From the NCBI GenBank assembly GCA_041918155.1, contig JAYRWH010000014.1, forward strand, positions 1 to 64,000: a stretch of 64,000 bases of DNA, in the 5' to 3' direction. Within the stretch, counting starts at the first letter, position 1. The number at the start of each line of letters is the position of its first letter. Of this stretch, positions 16,915-25,468 are shown piece by piece. This DNA comes from UBA668 sp041918155 (GTDB lineage Bacteria > Actinomycetota > Acidimicrobiia > Acidimicrobiales > Ilumatobacteraceae). The notes below the pieces were generated by a model. That model ran no database searches, was not told the origin of the DNA, and saw only the letters and a program-made list of their open reading frames with translations. A program made the translations under genes and the position numbers.

Positions 16915-16932
16915 ACGTGAAGGGAGATGGCC

Positions 16933-17451
16933 GTGGGCGAAACCCTGGCTCGGGAAGTGCTGAGTGCCGACGACGTGCGCCGTGCGCTCACCCGCATCGC
17001 CCACGAGATCGTGGAGCGAAACCATGGCCTCGAGGGGGTGGTGGTCATCGGCCTGCAGCGCGGTGGCGTGTGGGTGGCCGAGGCACTCGCCGGCATCCTC
17101 GCGGGCATCGATCCCTCCCACCCGGTGCCCGTCGGTTCACTCGACGTCAGCTTCCACCGCGACGACGTCGGCCTGCGCCCGATCGTGCCCGGCAGCGTCA
17201 CCGACATCCCCGTCGAGCTCGACGGCTGCACCGTGATCCTGTGCGACGACGTGCTGTTCACCGGCCGCACCGTGAGGGCGGCCATGGAGGCGCTCAACGA
17301 GTACGGCCGGCCGCGGGCCGTACAGCTCGCGGTGATGGTCGACCGCGGCCACCGCGAGCTGCCGATCCGCCCCGACTTCGTCGGCAAGAATCTCCCCACC
17401 GCCCGCGACGAACAGGTCGCGGCAACACCGGTTGGGGTGACGATCACGTGA
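16933..17451 (+). CDS. pyrR: Pyrimidine operon regulator PyrR / uracil phosphoribosyltransferase
   Basis: PyrR senses UMP and binds pyr mRNA; many members also make UMP from uracil and PRPP. The PRPP loop is VILCDDVLFTGRTVRAA. GLQRGGVWVAEAL and DRGHRELPIRPDFVGKNLPT are also diagnostic. An ATG at 16927 touches the GAAGGGAG ribosome site with no spacing. The GTG at 16933 is 6 bases from it and is the more likely start (172 residues). It overlaps pyrB by 4 bp, and its own leader carries a PyrR-binding hairpin. Confidence 0.95.
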   Translation: MGETLAREVLSADDVRRALTRIAHEIVERNHGLEGVVVIGLQRGGVWVAEALAGILAGIDPSHPVPVGSLDVSFHRDDVGLRPIVPGSVTDIPVELDGCTVILCDDVLFTGRTVRAAMEALNEYGRPRAVQLAVMVDRGHRELPIRPDFVGKNLPTARDEQVAATPVGVTIT

Positions 17452-18407
17452 AGCACCTCCTGTCCGTCGCCGACCTGACCGCCGACGACATCCACCGCCT
17501 GCTCGAACTCACCGACCACATGGCCGAGATCAACCAGCGGCCGATCCCCAAGGTGCCCGCGCTGCGCGGCAAGAACGTCGTGAGCCTGTTCTTCGAAGAC
17601 TCCACCCGGACCCGCACCAGCTTCGACACGGCAGCCAAACGGCTCAGCGCCGACACGATGAACTTCGCCGTGTCGTCGAGCAGCGTCAACAAGGGCGAGA
17701 GCCTACGCGACACGATCGAGACGATCAGCGCCATGGGCGTCGATGCGTTCGTGGTGCGCCACAAGAGCAGCGGCGCGCCCCTCGCGATCACGAAATGGAC
17801 GAACGCCAGCATCGTCAACGCCGGCGATGGCTGGCACCAGCACCCCACCCAGGCGCTGCTGGACTGCTACACGATCCGCACCGGGCTCAATCGCCGCGAC
17901 GGGTTCGACGGGTTGCGGATCGCGATCGTCGGCGACATCAAGCACAGCCGCGTCGCCCGCAGCGACGTCCAGGCCTTCACTGCGCTCGGCGCCCACGTAA
18001 CCCTCGTCGCCCCGCCGACGCTGCTACCGCCATCCCTGGTCAACTCGAACGGCCAGGACTGGCCGGTGGAGGTCAGCCACGACCTCGACTCGCTCCTCCC
18101 CGACCTCGACGTGCTCTACCTGTTGCGCGTACAACGCGAGCGGATGGACGACGCCCTGCTGCCCTCGCTCCACGAGTACTCGGCGATGTACGGGCTTACC
18201 GCCGAGCGGGCCGCCCGCTTGGCGCCTCACGCGATGGTGATGCACCCGGGCCCGATGAATCGCGGCGTCGAGATGGTCATCGATCCCGCCGAGCTCCCCG
18301 GCTCGGCGATCCTCGACCAGGTCACCAACGGTGTCGCCGTGCGGATGGCTGTGTTGTTCACCCTGCTCGGTTCGGGCAGCGACCTGAAATCGGAGCACCT
18401 GTCATGA
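17448..18407 (+). CDS. pyrB: Aspartate carbamoyltransferase catalytic subunit
   Basis: Condenses carbamoyl phosphate with aspartate, the first committed step of pyrimidine synthesis. The carbamoyl-phosphate motif is FFEDSTRTRTSFD. HPTQALLDCYTI and MHPGPMNRGVEM are family blocks. The 319-residue length is normal. The GTG start lies inside the pyrR stop (GTGA) and the stop overlaps pyrC (ATGA), so the three genes are translationally coupled. No pyrI regulatory gene is adjacent. Confidence 0.96.
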   Translation: MKHLLSVADLTADDIHRLLELTDHMAEINQRPIPKVPALRGKNVVSLFFEDSTRTRTSFDTAAKRLSADTMNFAVSSSSVNKGESLRDTIETISAMGVDAFVVRHKSSGAPLAITKWTNASIVNAGDGWHQHPTQALLDCYTIRTGLNRRDGFDGLRIAIVGDIKHSRVARSDVQAFTALGAHVTLVAPPTLLPPSLVNSNGQDWPVEVSHDLDSLLPDLDVLYLLRVQRERMDDALLPSLHEYSAMYGLTAERAARLAPHAMVMHPGPMNRGVEMVIDPAELPGSAILDQVTNGVAVRMAVLFTLLGSGSDLKSEHLS

Positions 18408-19690
18408 CGCGAACCCTCATCACGGGCGGCACCCTGCTCGACCAGTACGGCGAGCGCGCCGGCGACGTGGCGATCGAGGACGGCCGCATCGTCGATGTCG
18501 GCAGCGGGGTGCGCGCCGCGCCCGGCGACCTCACGCTCGATGCCACCGGGTGCATCGTCTCCCCCGGGTTCGTCGACCTGCACGTGCACCTTCGTGAGCC
18601 GGGCAAGGAGGAGGCGGAGACGATCGAGACCGGCAGCCGCGGCGCGGCGCTCGGTGGCTTCACCGCCGTCGTGGCCATGCCGAACACCGACCCGGCGCAG
18701 GACAGCGTCGCCGTGGTGGAGTTCGTGCGCGCCCAGGGCAGGCGCGCCGGCCTGTGCGAGGTCCTGCCGTCGGGTTGCATCACGATCGGGCGCCACGGCG
18801 AGCGGCTCGCACCCTTCGGCGAGCTCGCGGCAGCCGGTGTCCGCATCTTCACCGACGACGGCGCCGGGGTGCAGGATGCGCAGCTCATGCGCCGGGCCCT
18901 GGAATACGCCGGGCCGCTCGGGATCACGCTCGCGCAGCACTGCGAGACCGCGTCGCTCACCAAAGGCGCGGTGATGCACGAGGGCTCGTGCTGCAGCCAT
19001 CTCGGCCTGCCCGGCTGGCCCGCGCTGGCCGAGGAGCTGATGGTGTTCCGCGATATCGAGCTGGTGCGCCTCACCGGCGTGCCGATGCACTTCCTGCACC
19101 TGTCCACCGCGCGCAGCGTCGCGCTCGTGCGTGCCGCCAAGGCCGAGGGCCTGCCGATCACCGCCGAGGCCGCGCCGCACCACTTCACGCTCACCGACGA
19201 ATGCCTCACGGGCTTCGATCCCGTGTTCAAGGTGAACCCGCCACTGCGCACGCCGGCCGACATCGCCGCGATCAAGGCCGGCCTCGCCGACGGCACGATC
19301 GACGCGATCGCCACCGACCACGCCCCCCACGCGCCGCACACCAAGGAGGCGCCGCTCGACCAAGCGCCGCCGGGCATGCTCGGCCTGGAGACCGCGCTCG
19401 GGCTGTGCATCGCCGAGCTCGACATGCCCCTCGCGGACATCATCGCCGCGCTGAGCTGGAAGCCCGCCGCCATCGCCGGCGTCGCCGATCGCCACGGCCG
19501 CCCGATCACCGCCGGCGAGCCGGCCAACCTCGCCGTGTTCGACCGCAACCGGGAGTGGACCGTCGTGCCGGCCAAGCTGGCGAGCAAGAGCCGGAACACC
19601 CCGTACATCGGCCGCCGTTTGCGCGGCAAGGTGCGCCACACCGTCTTCGAGGGCAACGCCGTTGTCGTCGACGGCATCGCCACCCGCTGA
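18404..19690 (+). CDS. pyrC: Dihydroorotase
   Basis: A type I (amidohydrolase superfamily) dihydroorotase of 428 residues that cyclises carbamoyl aspartate. Zinc ligands lie in VDLHVHLREPG (HxH), in QHCETA, in HFLHLST and in the late ATDHAPH aspartate motif. The operon stops here. The carAB, pyrD and pyrF genes that often follow in actinobacteria are absent, and the next gene (map) converges from the other strand. Confidence 0.96.
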   Translation: MTRTLITGGTLLDQYGERAGDVAIEDGRIVDVGSGVRAAPGDLTLDATGCIVSPGFVDLHVHLREPGKEEAETIETGSRGAALGGFTAVVAMPNTDPAQDSVAVVEFVRAQGRRAGLCEVLPSGCITIGRHGERLAPFGELAAAGVRIFTDDGAGVQDAQLMRRALEYAGPLGITLAQHCETASLTKGAVMHEGSCCSHLGLPGWPALAEELMVFRDIELVRLTGVPMHFLHLSTARSVALVRAAKAEGLPITAEAAPHHFTLTDECLTGFDPVFKVNPPLRTPADIAAIKAGLADGTIDAIATDHAPHAPHTKEAPLDQAPPGMLGLETALGLCIAELDMPLADIIAALSWKPAAIAGVADRHGRPITAGEPANLAVFDRNREWTVVPAKLASKSRNTPYIGRRLRGKVRHTVFEGNAVVVDGIATR

Positions 19691-19743
19691 CCCGGGTGCG
19701 AGCGCCAGCCCATCATTGCGAGTGGACGTTGGGACGGCGCGGT

Positions 19744-20514
19744 CTACCTCCGGGTGAGGATTTCGGGGCCGTGGTCGCCGACGAGCACGGTGTGCTCCAC
19801 ATGGGCGGCGAGTGAGCCGTCGGCGGTGACGATCGTCCAACCATCGTCGGAGTCGCGCACTGCATCCTTGCCGCCGGCGATGAGCATCGGCTCGATCGCC
19901 AGCACCATGCCCGGCAGCAACTCAGGCCCACGACCGGAGCGGCCCCGGTTCTCCACATCGGGCTCCTCGTGCATCGCCTGGCCGATGCCGTGGCCGCAGT
20001 ATTGGCGCGGGCTGCCGTAGCCGGCACCCGACACCACCGCATCGATCGCTGCGCCGATGTCGCCGAGATGGCGGCCGGAGCGCATTTGCTTCACCGCCGC
20101 GGCGAGCGCCGCGTCTGCCGTGTCGAGCAAGCGCCGCGCATCGGGGGTGATCGAACCGATCCCGATCGTGAAGGCCGCATCGCCGTGCCAACCGTGGACG
20201 ATCGCGCCGCAGTCCACCGACAGCAAGTCGCCCTCCGCCAGCACCCGCGAGCCGGGGATGCCGTGGATCATCTGCTCATTGATGGAGGTGCAGATCACCG
20301 CCGGGAAACCGTGATAGCCGAAGAAGTTCGAGGTCGCGCTGCGCCGCTCGAGCACGTCGCGCGCAACCCGGTCGAGCGCGGCGGTGGTGACTCCTGGACG
20401 TGCGGCGGCGCGCAACTCCTCGTGCATCTCGGCCACGACCCGCCCAGCGGCGCGCAGGTGGCGCAGTTCATCCGCAGCTCGACGCGGGATGACGCCGCGA
20501 CGCGCCCGCACCAT
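19744..20514 (-). CDS. map: Type I methionine aminopeptidase
   Basis: Removes the initiator methionine. The five metal ligands are in place: Asp in SVDCGA, Asp in HGDAAFT, His in GHGIGQAMHEEP, Glu in AIEPML and a final Glu near VEHTVLVGDHGPEILT. The 256-residue length suits the short bacterial form. Its ATG overlaps the adk stop by one base. Normally infA would follow; here the ABC exporter and pyr genes separate them. Confidence 0.97.
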   Translation of the reverse strand: MVRARRGVIPRRAADELRHLRAAGRVVAEMHEELRAAARPGVTTAALDRVARDVLERRSATSNFFGYHGFPAVICTSINEQMIHGIPGSRVLAEGDLLSVDCGAIVHGWHGDAAFTIGIGSITPDARRLLDTADAALAAAVKQMRSGRHLGDIGAAIDAVVSGAGYGSPRQYCGHGIGQAMHEEPDVENRGRSGRGPELLPGMVLAIEPMLIAGGKDAVRDSDDGWTIVTADGSLAAHVEHTVLVGDHGPEILTRR

Positions 20515-21179
20515 CAGCCGATGCGCCGAGTGCCGTCGACCACCGCGGTGAGGCGGCGGAACACCTCGTCGGTGGAGGCGACACCGTCGACGACGATGAG
20601 TCGGCCCTGGCGCTCGTAGTACTCGATGAGCGGGGCAGTCTGCTCTTCGTAGAGGTCGAGCCGGCGCGATACCGCCTCGGGGGTGTCGTCGTCGCGCTGG
20701 GTGACGTCACCGCCGCACACGTCGCAGATCCACGGCTCCTTGTCCACCCCGCCGGCGACATAATTCGTGCCGCAGTCGCGGCACACACGGCGGGCGGAGA
20801 TGCGCTGCAACACCAATTCGCGCGGCACATCGAGGTCGAGCACGGCGTCGATCGGCCGGTCGGCAGTGATGTCGTCGAGCCCGTTCGCCTGCGGCACTGT
20901 ACGCGGAAAACCGTCGAGGATGTACCCGCGGCCGACAGCGTCGGGCTTGGCGAGGCGCTCGGCGACGATGCCGACCATGATCTCGTCGCCGACGAGGCCA
21001 CCGGCATCCATCACTTCCTTGGCCATCGTGCCGAGCGGGGTTCCTTCGCGCACGGCGGCACGGAGCATGTCGCCGGTGCTGATGTGTGGGACGACGAAGT
21101 GGCGCGACAGGCGCACGCACTGTGTTCCCTTCCCAGCGCCTTGGCGCCCGAGCAGGATCAGCCGGGCGCCCGGGATCAC
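20514..21179 (-). CDS. adk: Adenylate kinase with zinc-binding LID
   Basis: Interconverts AMP+ATP and 2 ADP. The P-loop reads GRQGAGKGTQ, with Arg where Pro is usual. HISTGDMLR and ILDGFPRTVPQA are the NMP-site blocks. The LID is the long form with two cysteine pairs, CRDC and CDVC, a probable zinc site. The GTG start at 21179 overlaps the secY stop (GTGA) and gives 221 residues; the open frame further upstream is out of phase with SecY and not coding. Many actinobacterial Adk proteins instead have a short LID. Confidence 0.96.
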   Translation of the reverse strand: MIPGARLILLGRQGAGKGTQCVRLSRHFVVPHISTGDMLRAAVREGTPLGTMAKEVMDAGGLVGDEIMVGIVAERLAKPDAVGRGYILDGFPRTVPQANGLDDITADRPIDAVLDLDVPRELVLQRISARRVCRDCGTNYVAGGVDKEPWICDVCGGDVTQRDDDTPEAVSRRLDLYEEQTAPLIEYYERQGRLIVVDGVASTDEVFRRLTAVVDGTRRIG

Positions 21180-22504
21180 TTCAGGAAGCCCTCGTAATTG
21201 CGCAACATCAGTTGGCTGTCGATCTGGCGCATCAACTCGAGCGCCACACCGACGGCGATGAGCACGGTGGTACCGGCGAACGGGAAGTTCTGGACGTCGG
21301 CCACCCACAACAATAGATAGGGCATGATCGCGATGAGGGCCACGAACACTGCACCCGGCAGGGTGATGCGGTTGACGGCCTTGCCGAGATAGCGCTCGGT
21401 CTGCGGGCCGGGACGCACACCGGGGATGAAGCCACCCTGGCGACGGATCTGGTCGGCCTGGCGGATCGGGTCGAACGCGATCGAGTTGTAGAAGTAGGCG
21501 AAGGCGATGATCATCAGCGAGAAGATGCCGATGTACACAAGCCCGCGGCTGTTCACCAGATTGGAGTCGACCCAGCGCTGAATGCTCGCGCGCCAGCCGC
21601 CAGAGGCACCGCCGAGGAGGTTTGTGAGCAGCACCGGCAGCAGCAGCACGGAGCTGGCGAAGATGATCGGCACGACACCGCTCTGGTTGACCTTCAGCGG
21701 GATGTACGTGCTCTGGCCGCCGTACATGCGGCGGCCGACGACGCGCTTGGCGAACTGGACTGGGATGCGTCGTTGACCCAACTCCACCCGCACGACCGCG
21801 ATCACGATGCCGACGCAGAGCAGGAACAGAAGGGTGAACACGAACCAGTTCTTCTCCACCCACACCGAGTAGAACCCGTTCGGCAGACCCGACACCACCG
21901 AGGCGAAGATCACCATCGACATACCGTTGCCGATGCCGCGCTGGCTGATGAGTTCGCCGATCCACATCAGCACGGCCGTGCCGCCGACGAGGGTGGCGAT
22001 CACGAGGTAGCCGCGCGGCCACATGCCATCGGGCAGCAGACGCAGGTTCTGCGGGAAACGCTGGGCCGCGCCGAAGAACGCGTTGCCGTTGCCGTTACCG
22101 AAGATGAACGTCAGCGCAGTCGCCTGCAAGGTGGAGATCCCGATTGCGAGGTAACGCGTGTACTGGGTGATCTTGCGCTGCCCGACCGCACCCTCTTGCT
22201 GCAACTTCTCCAGCTTCGGGATCACCACGCCGAGTACCTGCATGATGATGCTCGCGGTGATGTACGGCATGATGCCGAGGGCGAAGATCGAGAAGCTGGC
22301 GAACGCACCGCCGCTGAACATGTTGAAGAAGCCCAGGGCGCCTTGGGTGTTGGCGGCCTTGCGGAACTGACGAACCGCATCCTGGTCGATACCGGGCACG
22401 CGGATGGCGACGCCAACGCGGTATAGCAGCACCATCGCCAGGAGGAACAGGATCTTGTTCCGCAGGTCGGGCACCTTGAAGACATTCTTCAAGTTCGAGA
22501 ACAC
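21176..22504 (-). CDS. secY: Protein translocase subunit SecY
   Basis: The channel subunit of the Sec translocon, 442 residues with ten predicted membrane segments. Family blocks include YRVGVAIRVPGID near the N-terminus, MPYITASIIMQ, the GIGNGMSMVIFA loop and the cytosolic loops RRIPVQFAKRVVGRRMYGG and FIPGVRPG. It follows rplO by 55 bp and overlaps adk by 4 bp. Confidence 0.98.
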   Translation of the reverse strand: MFSNLKNVFKVPDLRNKILFLLAMVLLYRVGVAIRVPGIDQDAVRQFRKAANTQGALGFFNMFSGGAFASFSIFALGIMPYITASIIMQVLGVVIPKLEKLQQEGAVGQRKITQYTRYLAIGISTLQATALTFIFGNGNGNAFFGAAQRFPQNLRLLPDGMWPRGYLVIATLVGGTAVLMWIGELISQRGIGNGMSMVIFASVVSGLPNGFYSVWVEKNWFVFTLLFLLCVGIVIAVVRVELGQRRIPVQFAKRVVGRRMYGGQSTYIPLKVNQSGVVPIIFASSVLLLPVLLTNLLGGASGGWRASIQRWVDSNLVNSRGLVYIGIFSLMIIAFAYFYNSIAFDPIRQADQIRRQGGFIPGVRPGPQTERYLGKAVNRITLPGAVFVALIAIMPYLLLWVADVQNFPFAGTTVLIAVGVALELMRQIDSQLMLRNYEGFLK

Positions 22505-22559
22505 GAGCGAGCTCCAGGGAGTTTGCGGACGGCCAGGACGGCCGACTCAGCGGCCAGAA

Positions 22560-23054
22560 TTAGCGGTTGGTGAACTGATTGCCCTTGACGGGCGGGCGAC
22601 CCTGCTTGAAGGGCAGACCCAGGAGCGTGACACTACCGCCGGCGGCGGTGATGGCCGTGTCTGCCGACTTCGAGACAGCGTGGGCCGTGAGGTTGATCGC
22701 CGAGCTGAGTTCGCCACGGCCGAGCACCTTCACGAAGGTGCCCTTGCGCACGAGGCCGGCGGCCACGAGCACCTCAGGGGTGACCACGGCCTCGCCGAGA
22801 GCGGCGAGCTGGTCGAGGTTGACCGGGCTGTACTCCACGCGGAACGGGTTGTTGAAGCCCTTCAGCTTGGGGACGCGCTGCTTGAGGGGCATCTGGCCAC
22901 CTTCGAAGCCACGTGCCACCTTGCCACGACCGCGGGACTTCTGGCCCTTGGTGCCCTGGCCGGCGGTCTTGCCGCCCTTGCCGCCGATACCACGGCCGAC
23001 TCGCTTCTTGGCCTTGTTCGACCCAGGTGCGGGGGAGAGTTCGTCGACGCGCAT
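22560..23054 (-). CDS. rplO: 50S ribosomal protein L15
   Basis: A 164-residue L15 with the glycine-rich N-terminal extension that threads through 23S rRNA (KKRVGRGIGGKGGKTAGQGT, KGQKSRGRG) and the globular part FEGGQMPLKQRVPKLKGFNN. It starts 1 bp after rpmD. Confidence 0.98.
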   Translation of the reverse strand: MRVDELSPAPGSNKAKKRVGRGIGGKGGKTAGQGTKGQKSRGRGKVARGFEGGQMPLKQRVPKLKGFNNPFRVEYSPVNLDQLAALGEAVVTPEVLVAAGLVRKGTFVKVLGRGELSSAINLTAHAVSKSADTAITAAGGSVTLLGLPFKQGRPPVKGNQFTNR

Positions 23055-23055
23055 G

Positions 23056-23292
23056 TTACTTCACACTGCCCTTACTAGTGGGGTCTTCTGCGTTCTCTGT
23101 GACCTCGATGAGGTGCGGAACGCGGGCCAGCATGCCGCGGATCTCCGGGCGGTCGGGCAGCACGTTGGTGTCGCCGATCTTGCGGAGGCCGAGGGCACGC
23201 AGCGTGCCACGGTTCTTGGGCTTGTTGCCGATGGCCGAGCGCACCTGGCGCACGGTGAGGGTAGGCCCGTCATAGTTGGTGTCGGTACGCAT
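23056..23292 (-). CDS. rpmD: 50S ribosomal protein L30
   Basis: A 78-residue L30. The conserved core is LTVRQVRSAIGNKPKNRGTL, then RALGLRKIGD and RPEIRGMLARVPHLIEV. The last 12 residues form a short acidic/serine tail beyond the usual end. It overlaps rpsE by one base. Confidence 0.96.
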   Translation of the reverse strand: MRTDTNYDGPTLTVRQVRSAIGNKPKNRGTLRALGLRKIGDTNVLPDRPEIRGMLARVPHLIEVTENAEDPTSKGSVK

Positions 23293-23885
23293 CAGTGCGA
23301 CTCCCCTGCAGCGATCTGCTTCTTGCGCTCGTTGTAAGCACGGAGCACACCTTTGGGCACGAACTCCGACGCGTCGAGGCCGCGGCGGGCGGCGACTTCG
23401 TCGGGGCGCTGCAGCGACTGCAGGCCGTTGATGGTGGCGCGGGCGACGTTGATCGCGTTCGACGAGCCGAGCGACTTGCAGAGCACGTCGTGGATGCCGG
23501 CCTCTTCGAGGATGACGCGGGCGGCGCCACCGGCGATCACACCGGTACCGGGGGCGGCGGGCTTCATCAGCACACGACCGGCGGAGTTGATGCCGATGAT
23601 CGGGTGGGTGATGGTGCTGCCTGCGAGGGGGACGTCGAACAGGTTCTTCTTGGCCTCTTCGGTGCCCTTCTGGATCGCCAGCGGCACTTCCTTGGCCTTG
23701 CCGTACCCGAGGCCGACGCGACCATTGCCGTCACCGACGACGACCAGCGCGGTGAAGCTGAAGCGACGACCACCCTTGACGACCTTGGCGACGCGATTGA
23801 TGGCGATGACCCGCGACTCGCGCAGACCACTGGGATCGGGGGCGCGCTCTTCGTTGCGGTTGCCGTAATTCGTGGGGGCGGCCAT
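23292..23885 (-). CDS. rpsE: 30S ribosomal protein S5
   Basis: A 197-residue S5, part of the mRNA entry channel and important for decoding fidelity. It has the double-stranded RNA-binding domain (RVAKVVKGGRRFSFTALVVV, GDGNGRVGLGYGKAKEVP) and the C-terminal GTGVIAGGAARVILEEAGIH block. It overlaps rplR by one base. Confidence 0.98.
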   Translation of the reverse strand: MAAPTNYGNRNEERAPDPSGLRESRVIAINRVAKVVKGGRRFSFTALVVVGDGNGRVGLGYGKAKEVPLAIQKGTEEAKKNLFDVPLAGSTITHPIIGINSAGRVLMKPAAPGTGVIAGGAARVILEEAGIHDVLCKSLGSSNAINVARATINGLQSLQRPDEVAARRGLDASEFVPKGVLRAYNERKKQIAAGESH

Positions 23886-24253
23886 CAGAACTCCAAACCT
23901 GCTTCACGGGCCGCAGCAGCAACTGCGGCGATGCGACCGTGGTAGAGGAACCCACCACGATCGAAGACGACCTGGCTGATGCCAGCGACCTTGGCGCGCT
24001 CGGCCAGCACGGTGCCGAGGCGGGATGCCGCCTCGACGGTTGCGCCACTGCCGTTGCCCTTCAGCTCCGGCTCGGTGGTGCTCGCCGACACGAGGGTGCG
24101 CCCCGTGATGTCGTCGATCACCTGCAGCGAGAGGTGCTTGTTCGACCGGAACACGGCCAGACGGGGGCGCGCGGCGGTGCCGGTGATCTTCTTGCGTACC
24201 CGACGGTGGCGGGCGATGCGGCCTTCGCGGCGCTTCTGTGCAATTTTGCTCAT
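23885..24253 (-). CDS. rplR: 50S ribosomal protein L18
   Basis: A 122-residue L18 that binds 5S rRNA. It has RHRRVRKKITGTAARPRLAV, FRSNKHLSLQVIDD and the C-terminal VVFDRGGFLYHGRIAAVAAA block. It lies 48 bp after rplF, the widest gap in this part of the operon. I see no clear terminator or promoter in that gap. Confidence 0.98.
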   Translation of the reverse strand: MSKIAQKRREGRIARHRRVRKKITGTAARPRLAVFRSNKHLSLQVIDDITGRTLVSASTTEPELKGNGSGATVEAASRLGTVLAERAKVAGISQVVFDRGGFLYHGRIAAVAAAAREAGLEF

Positions 24254-24301
24254 GGTTCGACTCTTCCCTCTACCACTCTCTGGTACCGATCCCTGGACCG
24301 G

Positions 24302-24844
24302 TCACTTCTTGCCGGTCTTGCCGGCCTTGCGCAGGACCTTCTCGCCGAGGTAGCGCACACCCTTGCCCTTGTAGGGCTCGGGCTTGCGCACGGCGCGGAT
24401 GTTGGCGGCCACCTGGCCGACGAGCTCCTTGTCGATGCCCCGCACGATCACTCGCGTCTGTGTGGGCACCTCGAAGGTGATGCCGCCGGGGGCATCCATC
24501 AGAACGGGATGGCTGAAACCGAGGGCCAACCGGAGCTTGGTGGGGCTGAGGGCCTCGGCGCGGTAACCGACGCCGATGATCTCGAGCTCCTTGGAAAAGC
24601 CGTCGGTGACACCGACGACCATGTTGTTCACCAAGGTGCGCGACAGGCCGTGCAGCGAGCGGTTCTGACGCTCGTCGTCAGGACGCTCGACCAAGAGGGT
24701 GCCCTCCTCGCGGCGCACCGAGATGGCGCCCGGCAGGGCGCGGCTCAGCGTGCCCTTGGGACCCTTCACGGTGACCGTGGGGCCGTCGATGGTGACGTCG
24801 ACACCGCCGGGGACGGCGATGGGCGACTTACCGATGCGGGACAT
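24302..24844 (-). CDS. rplF: 50S ribosomal protein L6
   Basis: A 180-residue L6 made of two related domains near the sarcin-ricin loop. It starts MSRIGKSPIAVPGGVDV. The first-domain signature is TVTVKGPKGTLSR; the second has PEPYKGKGVRYLGEKVLRKA and a lysine-rich end. It lies 15 bp after rpsH. Confidence 0.98.
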   Translation of the reverse strand: MSRIGKSPIAVPGGVDVTIDGPTVTVKGPKGTLSRALPGAISVRREEGTLLVERPDDERQNRSLHGLSRTLVNNMVVGVTDGFSKELEIIGVGYRAEALSPTKLRLALGFSHPVLMDAPGGITFEVPTQTRVIVRGIDKELVGQVAANIRAVRKPEPYKGKGVRYLGEKVLRKAGKTGKK

Positions 24845-24859
24845 GAAACAGCCTCTCTC

Positions 24860-25261
24860 TCACCACACGTAGCACAGGACCTCGCCGCCCACTTGGCGCT
24901 TGCGCGCTTCGCGGTCGGTCATGAGACCCTGACTGGTGGACAGGACGGCCACACCGAGGCCACCGAGCACACGGGGGACCGCGTCGCTCTTGCGGTAGAT
25001 CCGCAGGCCGGGGGTGGAGATGCGACGAAGGCCCGAGATCGTGCGACGACGATCGTGGGAGTACTTCATCGAGATGGTGAGCACGTCACCGGGGCCGCTC
25101 GTGGACGGAGCCACGGAGAAACCGGTGATGTAACCCTCCTTCTGAAGGATGGTGGCCAGAGCGACCTTCTGCTTGGAAGCAGGCATGCGCACCTCGTCAT
25201 GCATCGCCGTGTTGGCGTTGCGGATGCGAGTGAGCATGTCGGCGATGGGATCAGTCAGCAT
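24860..25261 (-). CDS. rpsH: 30S ribosomal protein S8
   Basis: A 133-residue S8, a primary 16S rRNA binder that in several bacteria also represses its own operon. It begins DPIADMLTRIRNANTAMHDE and ends with the block GGLGVAVLSTSQGLMTDREA and RKRQVGGEVLCYVW. It lies 9 bp after rpsZ. Confidence 0.98.
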   Translation of the reverse strand: MLTDPIADMLTRIRNANTAMHDEVRMPASKQKVALATILQKEGYITGFSVAPSTSGPGDVLTISMKYSHDRRRTISGLRRISTPGLRIYRKSDAVPRVLGGLGVAVLSTSQGLMTDREARKRQVGGEVLCYVW

Positions 25262-25270
25262 GTGTCCTCC

Positions 25271-25456
25271 TCACCAGCTCGCCTTGGTAACGCCCGGGAT
25301 CTCGCCGGCGTGCGCCATCTCGCGGAGGCAAACGCGGCACAGGCCGAACTTGCGGTACACCGAGCGCGCACGGCCACAGCGACGGCAGCGCGTGTAACCG
25401 CGCACCTTGAACTTGGGCGTGGCATTTGCCTTGTTGATCAGCGACTTCTTCGCCAT
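25271..25456 (-). CDS. rpsZ: 30S ribosomal protein S14 type Z
   Basis: A 61-residue zinc-ribbon S14. The two cysteine pairs are CRRC and CRVC, with YTRCRRCGRARSVYRKFGLC as the core. The zinc form is the one used under zinc-replete growth in organisms that also carry a zinc-free copy. No such copy is in this window. Confidence 0.97.
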   Translation of the reverse strand: MAKKSLINKANATPKFKVRGYTRCRRCGRARSVYRKFGLCRVCLREMAHAGEIPGVTKASW

Positions 25457-25468
25457 TTCGATGCCCTC

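Noticed and set aside
19682..19698. Small hairpin after pyrC as a terminator
   Set aside because: Only six pairs, overlaps the stop codon and has no T tract; too weak to call.
20514..22022. A 502-codon frame suggesting an N-terminally extended adenylate kinase
   Set aside because: The upstream part lies out of phase within secY; Adk starts at the GTG overlapping the secY stop.
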